Below, piece after piece: positions 1 to 7,612 of a stretch of DNA of 64,000 bases. The notes below the pieces were generated by a model. That model saw nothing but the letters and a program-made list of their open reading frames with translations. It did not search any database and was not told the DNA's origin. Location: assembly GCF_008107445.1 (NCBI RefSeq), contig NZ_VSLD01000001.1, positions 744,001-808,000 of the forward strand. The letters run 5' to 3'. The position numbers and the translations under genes were made by a program. How positions within the stretch are numbered: the first letter of the stretch is position 1; every line of letters begins with the position of its first letter. Source of the DNA: Arthrobacter echini. Lineage in GTDB: Bacteria > Actinomycetota > Actinomycetes > Actinomycetales > Micrococcaceae.

Positions 1-174
1 ATCGGCGTCCGTGGTGAAGTCGAGATCGCCGGACACCCTGCCGAGGAACAGGTCCCGCACCGGTCCGCCGACGAGCGACAGCTCGTGTCCGGCGGCGTCG
101 AAGAGCTCGCCGACCTCGAGGACAACGGGAGGAAGGGAAGCGGTGAGTGCAGAGGTGTCCGGCAGGTGCGACAT
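1..174 (-). CDS. cca: CCA tRNA nucleotidyltransferase, N-terminal part (cut by window edge)
   Basis: Adds or repairs the 3'-CCA of tRNAs in the cytoplasm. Only the first 58 codons lie in the window. Reading from the ATG at 174 the protein contains VGGPVRD (about residues 35-41) followed by LGR and GDLDFTTDA (49-57), the nucleotide-binding GG and metal-binding D-x-D of the class II polymerase-beta-like nucleotidyltransferases. It is divergent from the NUDIX gene, an arrangement also known for pcnA and mutT4 in mycobacteria. All four tRNA genes in the window lack a genomic CCA, so this enzyme should be essential here. The C-terminal domains cannot be judged. Confidence 0.93.
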   Translation of the reverse strand, partial: MSHLPDTSALTASLPPVVLEVGELFDAAGHELSLVGGPVRDLFLGRVSGDLDFTTDAD

Positions 175-313
175 AGTCCTTCAAGGGTGCCAGACCCGCC
201 ACTGTTTCCCACAGCGGACGCCGTTCCGCTGCCGGTGGCATCCCACCGGCCGGACCCCGCGGACGGGGCTGCGCCGTCGTCAGCCCGAGGCAAAGATCGT
301 TAGAGTGGTCTGC

Positions 314-841
314 ATGGACCGACCCGTTCCGAGTGCTCCAAAACGCACCCCGTTGACAGTGTCAATGGGAACAACGGGTATGCCTGCAGTCCACCAGCTG
401 CCCACGGTGGAGGAGGTCTCCTCCGGCGGAGTGGTCATCGATGCCTCGAAGGACACCTTCGACGTCGCGATCATCGCCCGCCTGAATCGAGGCGGCCGCC
501 TCGAGTGGTGTCTTCCCAAGGGCCACCCCGAGGGTCCCGAGAACAACGAGGACGCGGCCGTCCGTGAGATCGCCGAGGAGACCGGGATCGAGGGCCGGAT
601 CGTCTCTGCGCTCGGGAGCATCGACTACTGGTTCACCGTCAGCGGGCATCGGGTCCACAAGACCGTGCACCACTTCCTGCTCATCGCGACCGGTGGCCTG
701 CTCACCATCGAGAACGATCCCGATCATGAGGCGGTCGATGTGGCCTGGGTGCCCCTCCAGGAACTCGGACGGCGGTTGTCGTTCCCCAACGAGCGGCGTA
801 TCGCCGACCTGGCGCGGCAGGCACTGCCCCACCACCTCTGA
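314..841 (+). CDS. NUDIX hydrolase (MutT4-like)
   Basis: Predicted to hydrolyse a nucleoside-diphosphate-linked substrate; the exact substrate cannot be read from the sequence. From the ATG at 314 the protein has 175 residues. A perfect NUDIX box, G-x5-E-x7-REU-x-EE-x-GU, spans about residues 70-92 (GHPEGPE ... REIAEETGI). The start at 314 follows the divergent cca gene by 139 bases; an in-frame ATG at 365 is an alternative that would shorten a non-conserved N-terminus. The gene lies 51 bases upstream of murJ on the same strand and may be cotranscribed with it. Confidence 0.9.
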   Translation: MDRPVPSAPKRTPLTVSMGTTGMPAVHQLPTVEEVSSGGVVIDASKDTFDVAIIARLNRGGRLEWCLPKGHPEGPENNEDAAVREIAEETGIEGRIVSALGSIDYWFTVSGHRVHKTVHHFLLIATGGLLTIENDPDHEAVDVAWVPLQELGRRLSFPNERRIADLARQALPHHL

Positions 842-892
842 GGCAGCCGGCATGCGCCGGGCGCTGCCGCCCGGGTGAGACGATAGGGAACG

Positions 893-2620
893 ATGTCTGA
901 CACGAACACAGCCTCGATGCCGCTCGCGGACGCCGACCCGCGGAAGCGGGCGGACCCCTCCGCCCCCCGCAGCGGTTCCACCGCCCGATCGAGTGCCATC
1001 ATGGCCGCCGGCACGCTCGTCTCCCGGCTCCTCGGGCTGGTCCGCGTGGCACTGCTGGCCACGGCGATCGGCGCTGCGGGCCAGGTGTCGGATCTCTTCA
1101 CCTCGGCCAACAACCTGCCGAACTTCCTTTACCTGATGCTCGCCGGCGGCGTCTTCAATGCGGTGCTGGTACCCCAGATCATCCGTGCCAGCCGACAGCC
1201 GGATCGCGGCGCGGACTATGTGAGCCGGCTCCTGACGCTCGCCGCCGTCGTGCTGCTCGTCCTCACCGTGCTCGTGACGCTCGCGGCACCGATCCTCGTC
1301 GACGTGATCACGAGTTTCACCGGCGCCAGGCTGGCCCTGACCACGGTATTCGCCTATTGGTGTCTGCCGCAGATCTTCTTCTACGGCATGTACGCGGTGA
1401 CCGGGCAGATCCTCAACGCCAACGGTTCCTTCGGTCCGTACATGTGGGCCCCGGTGGTCAACAACATCGTGTCGATCGGTTTCCTCGTGGCCTTCATCGC
1501 CCTCATGGGTACCGAGCAGGTGGAACGGCACAGTCCCGAGTCCTGGACGAGTGAGCAGACCCTGCTGCTGGCCGGGGGAACCACGCTGGGCATCATCATC
1601 CAGGCGCTCGTGCTGATCATCCCGCTCAAGCGCCTGAACCTCGGTCTCCGCCCCACGTTCGGTCTCCGCGGCTCGGGTCTCGGACGGACCGGGAAGCTGG
1701 CCTCCGTCACGATCGTGACGATGCTCGTGGGTAATGGCCTCTACCTCGTGAACCTGAAGATCGCCACGATCGCCGGCAATGCCCGCCCCGCCTTCCTGGC
1801 CCAGGATCCCCCGGTCGAGATCGCGGGTGCTACCAACCTCGAATTCGGCACCATGCTGTACCAGTTGCCGCATGCGGTGATCGCGCTCTCCCTGGCCACG
1901 GTCATGTTCAACCAGCTCTCCTCCGCCCACGCCGACAACGACCTGCCCTCCGTCCGCGCCACGCTGTCCCACGGCCTGCGCATCATCGGCGTCGCGACGG
2001 TCTTCGGGGCGGCCGCGCTGCTCACCTTCGCCGGACCGCTCGGCATGCTCTTCAGCGAGTCCCCGGAGGTCGCGGCCATCAACGGCGTGATCATCGCGAT
2101 CCTCGCGGTGGGAGCGCCGTTCCTCAGCGCCAACTTCTTCCTCACGCGTGTGTTCTACGCCAGCGAGGACGTCAGGACTCCACTGAAGATCCAGCTGATC
2201 CTCTCGGTGGTCGGGGTGGCTCTCGCACTGGTGGCGGGCATGTTCGATCCCCGGCTGATCGTCCCGATGCTCGCCGTCGCATACTCGCTCGGCAATGTGA
2301 TCGCCGTCGGCGTCAGCCACGTCTTCCTGACCCGCGCCATCGGGTCCTACGGCGCCGGGCGCGTGTTCGACCTCCACGTGCGGTTGATCATCGCCGGTAT
2401 CGCGGCGGCCATCGTCGGCAGCGTGCTGTGCTGGGGCTTCGGCGGCTATGACGCCTCCGGCTTCCTCTGGCAGTCCAAGCTCAATGCCATTGCCGTGCTC
2501 GCACTCGGCGGGATCACCATGCTGGCCGTCTACCTGCTCATGCTCAGGGTGCTGAAGGTGACCGAACTGCGCGAGTTCGCGGCACCACTGTTGGCCCGAT
2601 TCGGCCGACGCAACGCCTGA
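893..2620 (+). CDS. murJ: Lipid II flippase MurJ (MviN family)
   Basis: Flips lipid II across the cytoplasmic membrane for peptidoglycan synthesis. The 575-residue protein starts with a polar, basic N-terminus of about 35 residues, then GTLVSRLLGLVRVALLATAI, the signature start of the MviN fold, and continues as successive hydrophobic segments consistent with the usual 14 membrane helices. It ends soon after the last helix, so unlike mycobacterial MviN it carries no fused pseudokinase and extracellular domain; those features appear in part in the next gene. AGGGA just upstream of the ATG may serve as ribosome binding site. Confidence 0.95.
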   Translation: MSDTNTASMPLADADPRKRADPSAPRSGSTARSSAIMAAGTLVSRLLGLVRVALLATAIGAAGQVSDLFTSANNLPNFLYLMLAGGVFNAVLVPQIIRASRQPDRGADYVSRLLTLAAVVLLVLTVLVTLAAPILVDVITSFTGARLALTTVFAYWCLPQIFFYGMYAVTGQILNANGSFGPYMWAPVVNNIVSIGFLVAFIALMGTEQVERHSPESWTSEQTLLLAGGTTLGIIIQALVLIIPLKRLNLGLRPTFGLRGSGLGRTGKLASVTIVTMLVGNGLYLVNLKIATIAGNARPAFLAQDPPVEIAGATNLEFGTMLYQLPHAVIALSLATVMFNQLSSAHADNDLPSVRATLSHGLRIIGVATVFGAAALLTFAGPLGMLFSESPEVAAINGVIIAILAVGAPFLSANFFLTRVFYASEDVRTPLKIQLILSVVGVALALVAGMFDPRLIVPMLAVAYSLGNVIAVGVSHVFLTRAIGSYGAGRVFDLHVRLIIAGIAAAIVGSVLCWGFGGYDASGFLWQSKLNAIAVLALGGITMLAVYLLMLRVLKVTELREFAAPLLARFGRRNA

Positions 2621-2691
2621 CCCGCTGATCCGCCGTCGGACAGGCCGAACGGTAGCATGGGTAGAAATCAGCCGGACGGGGAGAGGAAGAC

Positions 2692-4233
2692 GTGCCAGAA
2701 GCAGTAGATGTCGGTTCGGTCCTGGGCAATCGGTACAGGGTGACCGCGCATATTCTGGCATCTGCTCGACAGGACCTGGTGCTCGACGGCATGGATCAGG
2801 TCCTCAATCGGCCGGTCAGCATCCTCGCCGCCTCGGAGGGCAACGCCGACCAGGTGGTGGAGAGCGCCAGGGAACTGGCAACGGGGGAAAGAACCGCCAA
2901 TCTGCAGGTCCTCGACCTGCTGACCACGGACGAGGGCACCTACCTGGTGACGGGTCGCACCCCGGCCGCGGATCTGTTGGACCTCGTGGTGCGGCAAGAC
3001 GATCCGGCAGCCGAGGAGCCATATGTCGAACCATTCTTCACCGACACTCTCGGCTCGGAGATCTTCGGCGGCCCTCGCCCCACAGAGCTCGATACCGACG
3101 ACGACGAGGACGACGACGACCGCGAGGAGTTCCGCTGGTCCGGACTGGCAGGACTCAAGCGGCGCTTCGGGCGACGCCAGGAGGATCAGCACGAGGACGA
3201 GCCCCTCGACGCCATCGGGGGGGTCGACGATGAGCCCTCCGATGACTCCACATCAGTGGAGGCCGCCCCGCAGAGCACCGCACAGATTTCCGCGAGGCCC
3301 ACGTCACATCGTGTCCCGCCGCCCCCGACCCACAGGCCGGGTACCTACCGCAGCGACGCGCAGGCAGAGTCGATCGGCCGGCCGGCCGTCGTCGCCGGAA
3401 CGGTAGGAGCCGCCGTCAGCGGCAGTTCCACCGGCACCATCGGGGCGCCTGACGGAACGACCTCCGGCTTCCCGTTCTTCGACGACGAGGAGGCGGAGTC
3501 CGGCGGCGCGGGCGACAACGTCTCCGACGACGAGCAGGATCGCAACACCGGTGGCCCCGGCGGGTTCAGCCCCGCACGAATCGTCACCGGAGTGATCCTC
3601 GGTGTCGTCCTCGTCATCTCGGTCATCCTCGTGGTCACCCAACTGGGCTCCATCTTCGCGGGAACGGAAGCCGCCGACAATCCGGCGCAGCAGAATACGG
3701 GAGCCACGGCGGCGCAGACCCCCACCAGCGCGCCCGAGACGGCATCCGCTGCACCGGAGGCAGCGACGGTGGATCCGGTCATCGCGGGCATCACCCGCGT
3801 GGTCCCGGACAACCCCAGCCTCGACGCCGGCAACGATGCCGATCTCCCCCGGATCATCGACGGCGATCCGGACACATTCTGGGGGAACCAGGTCTATGCG
3901 AGTGACACGTTCGGGGGCCTGGCGGGAAGCCTCGCCCTCGTGGTCGAACTCGAGGAATCGTCCACCATCTCCGACGTCACCATAGAACAGCTCAACGGTT
4001 CCGGCGGCAGCTTCTCCGTTCTGGTCAATGACGAACCGACACTCGACGGCGCGGAGGAGATCGCTCAGGGGAGCTTCAGTGCACCCACTGTGGAGGTCCC
4101 GATCGAGGCGGGCGACGCCGGGCAGCCCACGGGCCGCTACGTGATCGTCGATGTCACCCAGCTTCCCAGGCTCTCCGACATCCAGGCACAGTATCCCTAC
4201 GGCCTGCGGATCGCCGAGATAGACGTCAGGTGA
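2692..4233 (+). CDS. Membrane protein with a kinase N-lobe-like start and extracellular sugar-binding-like domain
   Basis: 513 residues from a GTG start with GGGGAGAGGAAG upstream. Residues about 7-100 resemble only the N-lobe of a serine/threonine kinase (VLGNRYRV, then a hinge-like LVTGR); no HRD or DFG motif follows, so it cannot be an active kinase. Residues about 110-290 are acidic, Ser/Pro/Thr-rich and probably disordered. One membrane helix lies at about 296-320, followed by an A/T/P-rich stalk and a C-terminal domain reminiscent of the discoidin/F5-8C fold seen outside the membrane in mycobacterial MviN. Position directly after murJ suggests it does the regulatory job that is fused to MurJ in mycobacteria. 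Function inferred from context only. Confidence 0.75.
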   Translation: MPEAVDVGSVLGNRYRVTAHILASARQDLVLDGMDQVLNRPVSILAASEGNADQVVESARELATGERTANLQVLDLLTTDEGTYLVTGRTPAADLLDLVVRQDDPAAEEPYVEPFFTDTLGSEIFGGPRPTELDTDDDEDDDDREEFRWSGLAGLKRRFGRRQEDQHEDEPLDAIGGVDDEPSDDSTSVEAAPQSTAQISARPTSHRVPPPPTHRPGTYRSDAQAESIGRPAVVAGTVGAAVSGSSTGTIGAPDGTTSGFPFFDDEEAESGGAGDNVSDDEQDRNTGGPGGFSPARIVTGVILGVVLVISVILVVTQLGSIFAGTEAADNPAQQNTGATAAQTPTSAPETASAAPEAATVDPVIAGITRVVPDNPSLDAGNDADLPRIIDGDPDTFWGNQVYASDTFGGLAGSLALVVELEESSTISDVTIEQLNGSGGSFSVLVNDEPTLDGAEEIAQGSFSAPTVEVPIEAGDAGQPTGRYVIVDVTQLPRLSDIQAQYPYGLRIAEIDVR

Positions 4234-4273
4234 GCCCATCCGGCCCCAGCACCGCAGGGGCCGTCTGCGCCAT

Positions 4274-4299
4274 GGAATAACCCCATCCGTGGATGGGTT
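4274..4299 (+). promoter_or_regulatory. SigR/SigH-type (thiol-stress) promoter of trxB-trxA
   Basis: GGAAT at 4274-4278 and GTT at 4297-4299 are separated by exactly 18 bases, the consensus of SigR (Streptomyces) and SigH (Mycobacterium) promoters, whose classical targets are trxB and trxA. Transcription should start near 4305. This makes the upstream in-frame ATG at 4293 unusable from this promoter and supports a later trxB start. Confidence 0.75.
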
Positions 4300-4373
4300 C
4301 TTGCAAGTGTCCCCGGAGATGGCCGGCTCGGCCGGCTCAGCTGATGGAGAAGACAGAAAGGTCTTTCGAGAAC

Positions 4374-5432
4374 GTGACTACTCATACCGACGTCAAGCTG
4401 GAGAAGCCCAGCACCGACACGTCCAGCACCGAGCCCAAGATCCACGACGTGATCATCGTGGGGTCGGGACCTTCGGGCTATACAGCAGCGGTCTACACGG
4501 CTCGCGCCAATCTGAAGCCCGTGCTGATCGCCAGTTCCGTCAAAGCCGGCGGAGAGCTCATGAACACGACCGACGTCGAGAACTTTCCCGGTTTCCCTGA
4601 GGGTGTCATGGGGCCCGACCTCATGGACCAGTTCGAGCAGCAGGCGCGCCGGTTCGGCACAGAAATCCTGTTCGAGGACGTGGTGTCGGCGGAGCTCGAT
4701 GGTGAGATCAAGAAGCTCACCCTGGCCACCGGTGAGGAGTACCTCGCCCGGGCGGTCATCATCTCCACAGGATCCGAGTACCGCGAGATCGGCCTTGACG
4801 ACGAAAAGCGACTGTCCGGTCACGGCGTCAGCTGGTGTGCAACCTGCGACGGCTTCTTCTTCCGTGACCAGGACATCGCGGTGGTAGGAGGTGGCGACTC
4901 AGCCATGGAGGAGGCGCTTTTCCTCACGAAGTTCGCTCGCTCCGTGACGATCATCCACCGTCGGGACACGCTCCGGGCATCGAAGATCATGCAGGACAGG
5001 GCGTTCGCTCACGACAAGATCAAGTTCCTCTGGAACTCCGAGGTCACTGCGATCCACGGAGGGGCCAAGGTCACCGGGCTGTCCGTCGCCAGTACGGTCG
5101 ACGACACTACGAGCGAGATCGAGGTCAGCGGAGTGTTCGTTGCTATTGGCAACGATCCTCGAGTGGATCTCGTCCGCGATCAGCTGCAACTGACGAGCGA
5201 GGGTACGATCGCCGTCAACGGTCGTACCTCGAAGACATCACTCCAGGGAGTCTTCGCAGCAGGTGACGTCATCGACCCGACCTACCGCCAGGCCATCACT
5301 GCTGCCGGGAGCGGATGTGTGGCCGCCCTCGATGTAGAGCACTACCTCGCCGACACCGTCAGCGCCGCCCAGACCGCCGCTCGCGTTCCAACGCCGCCGG
5401 CCGAGGCTGTCTCGGAATCCGCATCATTCTGA
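4374..5432 (+). CDS. trxB: Thioredoxin-disulfide reductase
   Basis: NADPH- and FAD-dependent reductase that recycles thioredoxin in the cytoplasm. Taking the GTG at 4374 (AGAAAGG 12 bases upstream) gives 352 residues; an in-frame ATG at 4344 is possible, whereas the ATG at 4293 lies inside the promoter. FAD-binding VGSGPSGYTAA near the N-terminus, the redox-active CATC at about residues 155-158, NADP-binding VGGGDSAMEEA, and the C-terminal GVFAAGDVIDPTYRQ FAD motif are all present. It is followed after 25 bases by trxA, forming a two-gene operon under a SigR-type promoter, so induction by disulfide stress is likely. Confidence 0.93.
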   Translation: MTTHTDVKLEKPSTDTSSTEPKIHDVIIVGSGPSGYTAAVYTARANLKPVLIASSVKAGGELMNTTDVENFPGFPEGVMGPDLMDQFEQQARRFGTEILFEDVVSAELDGEIKKLTLATGEEYLARAVIISTGSEYREIGLDDEKRLSGHGVSWCATCDGFFFRDQDIAVVGGGDSAMEEALFLTKFARSVTIIHRRDTLRASKIMQDRAFAHDKIKFLWNSEVTAIHGGAKVTGLSVASTVDDTTSEIEVSGVFVAIGNDPRVDLVRDQLQLTSEGTIAVNGRTSKTSLQGVFAAGDVIDPTYRQAITAAGSGCVAALDVEHYLADTVSAAQTAARVPTPPAEAVSESASF

Positions 5433-5457
5433 TTGATCGAGCACAAGGAGAATACCC

Positions 5458-5784
5458 ATGAGCAACGCAAAAGATGTCACTGACTCGTCCTTCGAAGCCG
5501 ACGTCCTGCAGTCCGACAAGCCCGTGATCGTCGACTTCTGGGCCGAATGGTGTGGCCCCTGCCGCATGCTGTCCCCGATCCTCGACGACATTGCGGCCGA
5601 TCACGCGGACAAGGTCAACGTGGTGAAGGTGAACGTCGATGACAATCCGTCGATCTCCGCCAAGTACGGCATCACGTCCATCCCGGCCGTGTACGTCTTC
5701 CAGGGCGGCGAAGTTGCCGCCAAGTCGATCGGTGCAAAGCCTAAGCAGGTTCTCGAGCAGGAGTTCGCTGCGTTCCTCGGCTAA
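5458..5784 (+). CDS. trxA: Thioredoxin
   Basis: Small cytoplasmic dithiol reductant, 108 residues, the usual size. The active site WCGPC lies at residues 31-35 and the cis-proline region SIPAVYVF follows. A strong AAGGAGAA precedes the ATG. It is the second gene of trxB-trxA and is closed by a textbook terminator. Confidence 0.96.
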   Translation: MSNAKDVTDSSFEADVLQSDKPVIVDFWAEWCGPCRMLSPILDDIAADHADKVNVVKVNVDDNPSISAKYGITSIPAVYVFQGGEVAAKSIGAKPKQVLEQEFAAFLG

Positions 5785-5802
5785 CTCAGGCCGGTGCCCT
5801 GG

Positions 5803-5834
5803 AAAGGACCCACCCTCTCGGGTGGGTCCTTTTT
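5803..5834 (+). terminator. Rho-independent terminator of trxB-trxA
   Basis: A 13-base-pair perfect stem (AAAGGACCCACCC with GGGTGGGTCCTTT) with a TCTC tetraloop, running into TTTTT. It starts 18 bases after the trxA stop. Confidence 0.92.
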
Positions 5835-6215
5835 CGTCCCGTCCCTCTCCAGCAGGCACGCCGCGCCGGCTGCATCCCGGCCTCGAGAAGCCGGCTGTCC
5901 CGGTCACTTGTCCGGAGCGGATCCGAGAGCCCATGGCGTGAGTCCATCAGCCCCGGTTGCATGGAAGAGCGAACCCAAAGTCATTAACCACGCGGTCCGG
6001 TCAGCGCCCTTTCGTCCTCTTGTCAGCTCGATGTCGACACCACGTACTTGGCGAACTAATCGACAGTTCGTGATCGACAAAGAACAGGTCAGTGCTGCAA
6101 CGTGCTTCAGCACATCGACACCAGCCTCAGCCGTATCCATGAAGCGGCCGCTGATATGTATGTAGATCTCCGAATGCGGGAGGTCGAAATCGCAAGTGAA
6201 GCGATAGGTGCCGCC

Positions 6216-6229
6216 GTTTCACGTGAAAC
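6216..6229. other. parS site, perfect palindrome
   Basis: GTTTCACGTGAAAC, identical to the bacterial ParB-binding core. First of the cluster. Confidence 0.9.
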
Positions 6230-6452
6230 GTCCCACTGATTCGACCGCTGAAATGCGTCGCCCTGACATCGATAATCCAGCGCGCCCTAAGTCTCGCGTG
6301 CGAACTTGAACCCTATTCGTCTCATAGGCGCTAAATAGTTCAGGCGCAGCCCGTCGCTGATGGGCCCGTCACCCCCGTAGCGGCTGGCGAGGGGATGCTG
6401 AACCGACCTCCCTCGAGCGCATTCGATTTTGGCTGGGTGCCGAGCCCGCGCC

Positions 6453-6466
6453 GTTTCACGTGAAAC
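6453..6466. other. parS site, perfect palindrome
   Basis: GTTTCACGTGAAAC, 237 bases from the previous site. Confidence 0.9.
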
Positions 6467-6508
6467 CAAAAAACAGACACGTGGTCGAGCTAGCTCGTGC
6501 TGCAGTGC

Positions 6509-6522
6509 GTTCCACGTGAAAC
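6509..6522. other. parS site, one mismatch
   Basis: GTTCCACGTGAAAC differs from consensus only at the fourth base; it lies 56 bases after the previous perfect site and probably still binds ParB. Confidence 0.75.
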
Positions 6523-6569
6523 CATGTCCGTCTTCAGATAGTCGATTAGTGAACCGATCGGCCACTCGG

Positions 6570-6583
6570 CTTGCACGTGGTAC
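6570..6583. other. Degenerate parS-like site
   Basis: CTTGCACGTGGTAC keeps the central CACGTG and matches 10 of 14 consensus bases. It may be a weak or decayed ParB site. Confidence 0.35.
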
Positions 6584-7037
6584 CAAGGCCTCTACCGGGA
6601 ACTCGTTACGACACAAAGTCTGTTCTTCGCTAACGACAAGGTCTGGGGTCAGGTCGATCCTTGATGCAACGCCTCGAGTCGAATCGTTCCAGGAGCAACG
6701 TCGAAGGTCGATTCGGCCCACAGCGCGGCCTCAAGCGGTCATCACATCACGGACCGGGGGGCACGCGTTGTGCTCACAGCGCCAAACCCTGGCCAGCAGG
6801 CTCTGCTCAGCCGCTTGAATCTCGAGGCCGGAGAGCGATTTTGTGCGCCTCCGTCCGAGGAGGAGTAGTAAGTAACCGAATACAGTCGGTGAGTAACCGG
6901 AGGCATCAGCAACATCGTGACACAGCTCAAGCATGATCCTCCGCTCAGAGGTCTATGAACGATTGGTCGAACTACCAGCTCTGTTCGTCCTCGGCCTGGC
7001 CTGCAGTGAGAAGCCGCCGAATAGCAGTGGAGATTCG

Positions 7038-7153
7038 GCAGTCGGCGGTCGGCGGTTCGCAGCTAGTTCTCCGCCGTTGCGGCAGACAGTCGGCGGTTCG
7101 TGGACCAGGAGTAATGACTAACGGTCCGCAGTCAGTATGCAGCAGTCAGCAGT
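7038..7153 (+). repeat. Short direct repeats near parS
   Basis: GTCGGCGGTTCG occurs at 7048-7059 and again at 7089-7100, preceded by an overlapping partial copy (GTCGGCGGTC at 7041-7050). Further on, CAGTCAG occurs at 7129-7135 and 7144-7150. The patch ends right before the parS at 7158. No function recognised. Confidence 0.55.
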
Positions 7154-7157
7154 GACC

Positions 7158-7171
7158 GTTTCACGTGAAAC
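7158..7171. other. parS site, perfect palindrome
   Basis: GTTTCACGTGAAAC immediately after the short repeat patch. Confidence 0.9.
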
Positions 7172-7540
7172 AGCAAGCGCACCGTTCGGTCGGGAATGTA
7201 TGCGCCAGCTCTTCAGGCAGCTGTCGTCAGTTGGCTATGGCGGTTCTCTCAATCCAGATCGTCACGGCAGGTCGGGCTGAGCCTCGTACTCGGCCGCTCC
7301 CGATGCAACTCGAGCGGGGATCGTCCCGCGGGCGGCTCTGCGTCACCGATGCTCGTGTACCCGGCCGCCGCGGCTCCACAAGACGGTTCCCCCGTCGTGT
7401 GCGGCATACCTGCCTGAGAACCGAACCCATGTACCACCGCAGCTTGGTCTGGCGTTTCGGGTGAGGCGATTACGAAAAGCAAACCCATCGCCCAGATTGC
7501 CAGCAATTACACGGGCCGTCACCCAATCAACGACCATCAC

Positions 7541-7554
7541 GTTTCCCGTAGAAC
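7541..7554. other. Degenerate parS-like site
   Basis: GTTTCCCGTAGAAC matches 11 of 14 parS bases, about 60 bases downstream of the parB stop codon. Confidence 0.35.
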
Positions 7555-7612
7555 GAGATTCGATCGTCCCGCCCGCTCAGCAACGTACGAGTCCAGCCCC
7601 AGGCGACGTGCC

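Larger units (their letters stand above)
5835..7612. other. Long gene-free stretch holding the parS centromere cluster
   Basis: About 1.8 kb between trxA and parB in which no reading frame resembles a known family, has a convincing ribosome binding site or shows the strong G/C third-position bias of the neighbours. The sequence is visibly richer in A and T than the flanking genes. It holds three perfect and several imperfect parS sites (listed separately) and a patch of short direct repeats at 7038-7153. It is most likely a structural segment on which ParB loads and spreads. A decayed gene cannot be excluded. Confidence 0.65.

Noticed and set aside
362..2761. 799-codon minus-strand reading frame over the NUDIX and murJ genes
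   Set aside because: It is a shadow of two well-identified genes on the other strand; its composition (Glu/His/Arg/Gly-rich, no family) is typical of antisense GC-rich frames.
4293..4373. Longer trxB N-terminus from the ATG at 4293
   Set aside because: This codon lies within the -10 to -35 region of the SigR-type promoter.
6287..6721. 144-codon minus-strand frame in the parS segment
   Set aside because: It reads through parS sites, has no ribosome binding site and no family resemblance.
7249..7506. 85-codon minus-strand frame beginning with a hydrophobic stretch
   Set aside because: A TTG start without a ribosome binding site and no resemblance to any family; a signal-peptide-like start alone is not enough.
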